Shown here: positions 60,297-64,000 of the stretch, piece after piece
Numbering within the stretch: the first letter of the stretch is position 1
Layout of the letters: each line of letters starts with the position of its first letter
Assembly (NCBI GenBank): GCA_944548615.1
Contig: OX155973.1
Coordinates: 2,154,561 to 2,218,560, forward strand
DNA length: 64,000 bases
Reading direction: 5' to 3'
DNA from: Micropterix aruncella
Taxonomy: Eukaryota > Arthropoda > Insecta > Lepidoptera > Micropterigidae
The notes under the pieces: generated by a model
The model's database searches: none
Told to the model about the DNA's origin: nothing
Seen by the model: only the letters and a program-made list of their open reading frames with translations
Translations under genes and position numbers: made by a program

Positions 60297-60424
60297 GGAA
60301 AGAAGCAAACCGGCAAACGAGGACTTGAGGAGACAGTCTACTATTGCCTAGATTGCAATGTACCACTGTGCTACTATCCATGTTTCAAAAAAATTCACAC
60401 AAAAAAGAATTATTGTCTATGATT
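60297..60424 (+). pseudogene. piggyBac transposase C-terminal Cys-rich domain remnant
   Basis: The plus strand encodes GKRGLEETVYYCLDCNVPLCYYP then CFKKIHTKKNYCL and a stop, the C-terminal zinc-binding domain of piggyBac-type transposases. The N-terminal part and the ends are not found. A GTGTTAAACG at about 60657 could be an old TTAA edge. Confidence 0.75.
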
Positions 60425-60988
60425 ACTTATGGTTACTTCATGTACAACTTTTTTCCTCACAAAAATGTCCTTTTATAAATAAATAATTGTAATAATAATT
60501 AATCATAATATTAAGAAGATGTAAAAGTCAGTCTCATAGATACAAAACAAATTGTTTCTATATCTAATCAGGTTATTTTTTTAAAGCCATTAAAATAATG
60601 CCAAAAAACGTCTGCGGGCAATGTAACACGCGCTATAAAAATCAGCCGCTGTTAAAGTGTTAAACGAAACATTGTATCAAATAAAACCTTTGTATAATGT
60701 TCAACATGTAAAGCAATATAATATAGCCTATCATATTTATTTAATGAAATAATGTTACAACATGTTGAATGGAAACAAAGTGGACTCGAATGTAATCAAT
60801 ATTCGTCCACCGCTAGACCGAAATCGACCTGAGTAAAAAGTCTACTTGTCTCTGAACCTGTTGTGTACGCATTGTATAGTTAAACATAGCCTTTATTTTA
60901 TAATATTTTTATTTTATTTTATTCTGGATTCAAACAGAACTACATACAAAGCAAAAAAAAAACATATTTAAAATTAACAAAAAAGCAT

Positions 60989-61140
60989 TTGTAGGAGCCT
61001 GTCGCTCCACATACCCACAACAAAAAAGGTAATTTCACAGAATAGAAACCGCAGACTCGCTCAAACCTACACGAGCCAGCTGCAGTAAATTTCCAACTAA
61101 ATTCGGCAATTTATGCCCAGGCAAGCGACACATGTCACAC
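60989..61140 (+). repeat. LTR-like direct repeat, left copy (truncated)
   Basis: This 152-bp sequence, starting TGTAGGAGCCTGTCGCTCC and ending CACATGTCACAC, is repeated almost perfectly at 61552-61703. The copy here stops at that point, whereas the right copy continues. Confidence 0.8.
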
Positions 61141-61551
61141 TTATCACGCTCTGCATTTTTAGCCGACGCAATCATTATGTCATTTCCATTTACGGCTAGC
61201 ATTTAACACGCGCGCATTATATTTATATACATTCATTCGTCATTCCACGGCCAGCACATTTTGCACGCCAGCATTTATATCGAGGCATTGTCCATTGTCT
61301 CATAATCACTTTTTCTTGTCAACATTTTATAACAGCGCCAGTATTTTAACAATTGTAACGAAACGCCTTCGCCACTCATAACAACATACGATTCTCAAAC
61401 TGTCGAACACTCATAAGAACATACGATTTCCAAACTGTAAATAACTCAATTTCACACACACATTTCTTTATCACACTTACACTTTTTTGTCGCTTTATCG
61501 TGAAGACCTTCCATATTTTCATATGCAAGCCCTTCACTAGGGGGGGAGCCA
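61141..61551 (+). other. Internal region with polypurine tract
   Basis: This 411 bp is non-coding, with CAGCATTT and ACTCATAA.AACATACGATT short repeats. It ends CTAGGGGGGGAGCCA immediately before the right repeat. A purine tract there is what an LTR element needs for plus-strand priming. Confidence 0.6.
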
Positions 61552-62140
61552 TGTAGGAGCCTGTCGCTCCACATACCCACAACAAAAAAGGTAATTTCAC
61601 AGAATAGAAACCGCAGACTCGCTCAAACCTACACGAGCCAGCTGCAGTAAATTTCCAACTAAATTCGGCAATTTATGCCCAGGCAAGCGACACATGTCAC
61701 ACAGTTATTACATCACCGCCACGGTATAAAACGTAGTACATTTCAATCGATCGACATCATTCCCTTGGCGGACAGTTACCGCGCTCTACACATCAGTCCC
61801 TTGGTGGACAGTTACACGACTACAGTTATCGCGCTACACTTCATTATCAAGTGTATTATCAAGCAGTACCTGCATTATCCGCGACACCAATCGTCAAGCC
61901 TCGCTCCTCGACCACACACTTCAGACACACTGCCACGGCTTCACCTCGCGCCCACACTACTACACAACGGCGAAACAACAATCAAGGCGTTAAGAACTGG
62001 CGACTTCAATTCAACTCACTTTAACCTTCTGATTAAACACTTCTACTTCGACATCCACGACTTTCATTCACGGAGAAAACTTTATGATGAGAACCACCCT
62101 TCGCTCACAATCAATTGGAGTCCAGTGAAGGGTGGCCACC
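61552..62140 (+). mobile_element. LTR-like repeat, right copy with TATA box
   Basis: It starts TGTAGGAGCC, has CGGTATAAAACG at about 61720 and ATCGATCGACATC just after, and resembles 56377-56775 to its end, where a hAT element begins (GGGTGGCCAC/CAGGGCC). No coding region survives. It could be a short non-autonomous LTR element. Confidence 0.6.
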
Positions 62141-62279
62141 AGGGCCGGACTGGGACTTAAAATCGGCCCGGGCGTTTTGAAGCCGGTCGGCCCCTCAGAA
62201 AAAAAAACGAAGTACATATATATTTTGATATTATTATTAAAGACAAATGTTTCTAATCTATCTAAGTATGTAAGTTAAG

Positions 62280-63061
62280 TTAGTGACTTTCGGAGAAGCT
62301 CACTGCTTTCGGCTACTTTGTCTATTATTTCGTCAGAGTCTAGATTCATTAAGAGATCTTTTTCTACCGCCATCAACATGAACGAATTTAAATTTTGAGG
62401 AGACAAACTGCTCCTCATACGATTTTTTATAATTTTTATGGTAGAAAAACTCCTTTCACATGCCAGTAAGCTATAAATTTATAGCCTAGTGCAATAGACT
62501 TATAGGCACTGCTCAATAGATTAAATCTATGTAAAATTTTGAAAACACAAATCGAACAATTTTTACATGCACTACGTATCTCACATGCTTTGAAAGTGTC
62601 ATTACTTGGTTATCCAACGTCGTTTCTACGGTACTTTCATTATCATTATCTTCTAAAATGATCTTATAATCTTCCGATTCTGAATTTTTAAGATTATCCC
62701 AATGCAACGTCAAATTTTCCAATTCAATCCGCAAATTTTCCCTGGTGGCTTTTTCATCAAATTTCGTCAAGTGTCTGCTTAACTCTTCGAGTTCACCAGA
62801 TTTAAGACCATTTTTTCTTATTTCGGGGAAACGCTTTGGATCGAGGTCAGAAAAATCAGCATATAATTGTTTATTTGCAAGAAATCGGCGATCCATGCTC
62901 GCAGTAACTGTATCAAAAATAATGTTATGAACTCTTACTTTAATTATCGTTTCGTATTTGAGCAACGATTCTAAGTATGCTTTCGCTTTCACACGCACTT
63001 CTGACTTGAAGTGGACATTTTGTTGTATTGTTGCCAATGTCATGATCAATGTTACATACAA
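62280..63061 (-). pseudogene. hAT transposase C-terminal half
   Basis: An open 182-codon frame (62513-63061) with acidic linker text. After a break comes the SERSFS-type hATC domain and its stop near 62275. It belongs to the same gene as 63324-63986. Confidence 0.72.
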
Positions 63062-63323
63062 AGACGATTCTGGTTTTGAAAATGACCCAAAAATTTTCTC
63101 AAGAAAATTTATAGAAAGATACGGCCCTCAAGGGCCGTATCTTTTGACCACCAACGTGTTTCGCCAATAGTTGAGAGTCTTTTCGTATTGCCGTCCTCTT
63201 TAGTTTTTTCCCAAACATCCATGCGTTGATACGATTCGCGAAGGAATACTGCAACGTCATTCAACAAACTAAACAATAATGCACTTTCAATAACCGACTT
63301 AGTAGTATCTCCTAATACTAAAT

Positions 63324-63986
63324 TCAGTACATGTGCGTAGCATCAAACGTGAATTTGACCTGGAGACTCTTTTGATAGCCACGAAGAAAATCCGTTGTAT
63401 TCATATTTGCTGCCTCATCCGTTGAATTACCGATGCATCTTTTCATATCTACATTTACAGACTTTAAAACTGCATCAATTAAGGAAAACATATCCTTTCC
63501 AGTTGACGATTTACTTTCTACGACAGCGAGAAGTCTTTCATGTACACGAGCATCTGTCACGTAGCCCTATTATAATTGAGCATTGGTCTTTGCACGTAAT
63601 ATCCTGAGTGATATCTACTTGCAAAGAAAACATACAGCTGCTCGTACCTCCAGACAAATATTCTTACATATAAGTTCACCGACTGCTAGGATAATTTTAT
63701 TAATAGTTGTTTTTGACAAAAACGTTAATAATGATCCTCTTCTTACCCCCTTTGGCAAACCATGAAGTGTTTTACTTTTATCAATGCACTCTTTCAAGTG
63801 ATCTTTCAGATGGATATCATATTTGCTGAGGAGAACCACGAGCTCAAAAAAGTTGCCGTGGTCTACAGTCATGTCCTCGAGACTATATGCTGCTTTCAGT
63901 TGGTCACCTCTATAACTTAATCCGCGTTTCCCAATAAACTTTACAATGTCTATTATTCTCTGTAAAATTTCTCTTCTTTTCCGCAC
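63324..63986 (-). pseudogene. hAT transposase N-terminal and central part
   Basis: Two frames separated by a shift near 63590. The first matches the DUF4371-type region and the second the start of the catalytic core (STGKDMFSLIDAVLK, then IGNSTDEAANM, where D..AANM is expected). A catalytic residue cannot be confirmed because of the break. Confidence 0.75.
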
Positions 63987-64000
63987 TTGTGCTCGATTTA

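Larger units (their letters stand above)
62141..64000 (-). mobile_element. ZMYM1-like hAT element, decayed, truncated by window end
   Basis: It ends at CAGGGCCGGACTGGGAC (62145), a typical hAT terminus. Transposase text runs on the minus strand. 63615-63986 gives SYRGD, VDHGNFFELVVLLSKYD, KGVRRGSLLTFLSKTTINKII and GELICKNI. 63324-63560 gives VHERLLAVVESKSSTGKDMF and IGNSTDEAANM. 62513-63061 gives the middle. 62280-62470 gives LACERSFSTIKIIKNRMRSSL, the dimerisation domain. Frameshifts separate the parts. Confidence 0.8.

Noticed and set aside
1..64000. CRISPR arrays, tRNA genes, bacterial operons or phage genes
   Set aside because: No regularly spaced repeats and no tRNA cloverleaf were recognised; the coding layout is eukaryotic.

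Overview
The window is AT-rich, repeat-choked animal DNA, most likely from an insect. Three things point that way: a split protein-coding gene with canonical GT-AG introns, dense nested arthropod-type transposons (RLE-class, RTE, CR1/Jockey, Penelope, Tc1/mariner, piggyBac, hAT, Helitron), and no bacterial operon structure. The species is not identifiable from what I can see.

Host genes. One clear gene is present: a Polycomb-like (Pcl; vertebrate PHF1/MTF2/PHF19) homologue on the minus strand, 27229-60141. I rebuilt 11 coding exons whose splice phases all agree and which sum to 2838 nt (945 codons plus stop). The order is N-terminal Ala/Pro tail, Tudor, PHD1, PHD2, extended/winged-helix region, a long low-complexity linker and a C-terminal chromo-like domain. 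Its introns total 30.1 kb and hold most of the transposons on the right-hand side. PHD2 has lost three of its eight expected zinc ligands. A short candidate terminal exon of another gene lies at 13379-13497 (+).

Left third (1-32 kb). This part is dominated by an R2-superfamily (R4/Dong-, NeSL- or Hero-like) non-LTR retrotransposon, here called RLE-1. Copy C (2012-5604) has an intact ORF with a C2H2 finger, RT, CCHC knuckle and restriction-like endonuclease. Copies D, C, B and A lie head to tail at 279-6087. The C-B-spacer-A series reappears inverted at 8629-10725, truncated inside C, ending exactly at the 3' end of A and inserted into an RTE element. That is what a read-through (3' transduction) retrotransposition would leave. 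Further copies: E (21467-22306), F (28913-29361), G/H (29362-32112, split by later insertions), I (31550-31905) and decayed K and L.

Other families, named here for reference. S1 is a SINE-like repeat of about 570-660 bp in seven copies, with target duplications of 9 to 18 bp. M, N, Y, Z and W are DNA-transposon-like or unclassified repeats. There is also a 5S-rRNA-like sequence (17470-17590), a deleted piggyBac with perfect 15-bp ends (38545-40312), a Tc1 element split by Z (45391-48286), Penelope GIY-YIG fragments (42048-42626 and 54444-55081), two hAT elements, and an LTR-type remnant (60989-62140).

Right end (60-64 kb). It holds a piggyBac C-terminal remnant, the LTR remnant and a decayed ZMYM1-like hAT transposase that runs off the window. 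Stretches with nothing recognisable are listed as such.
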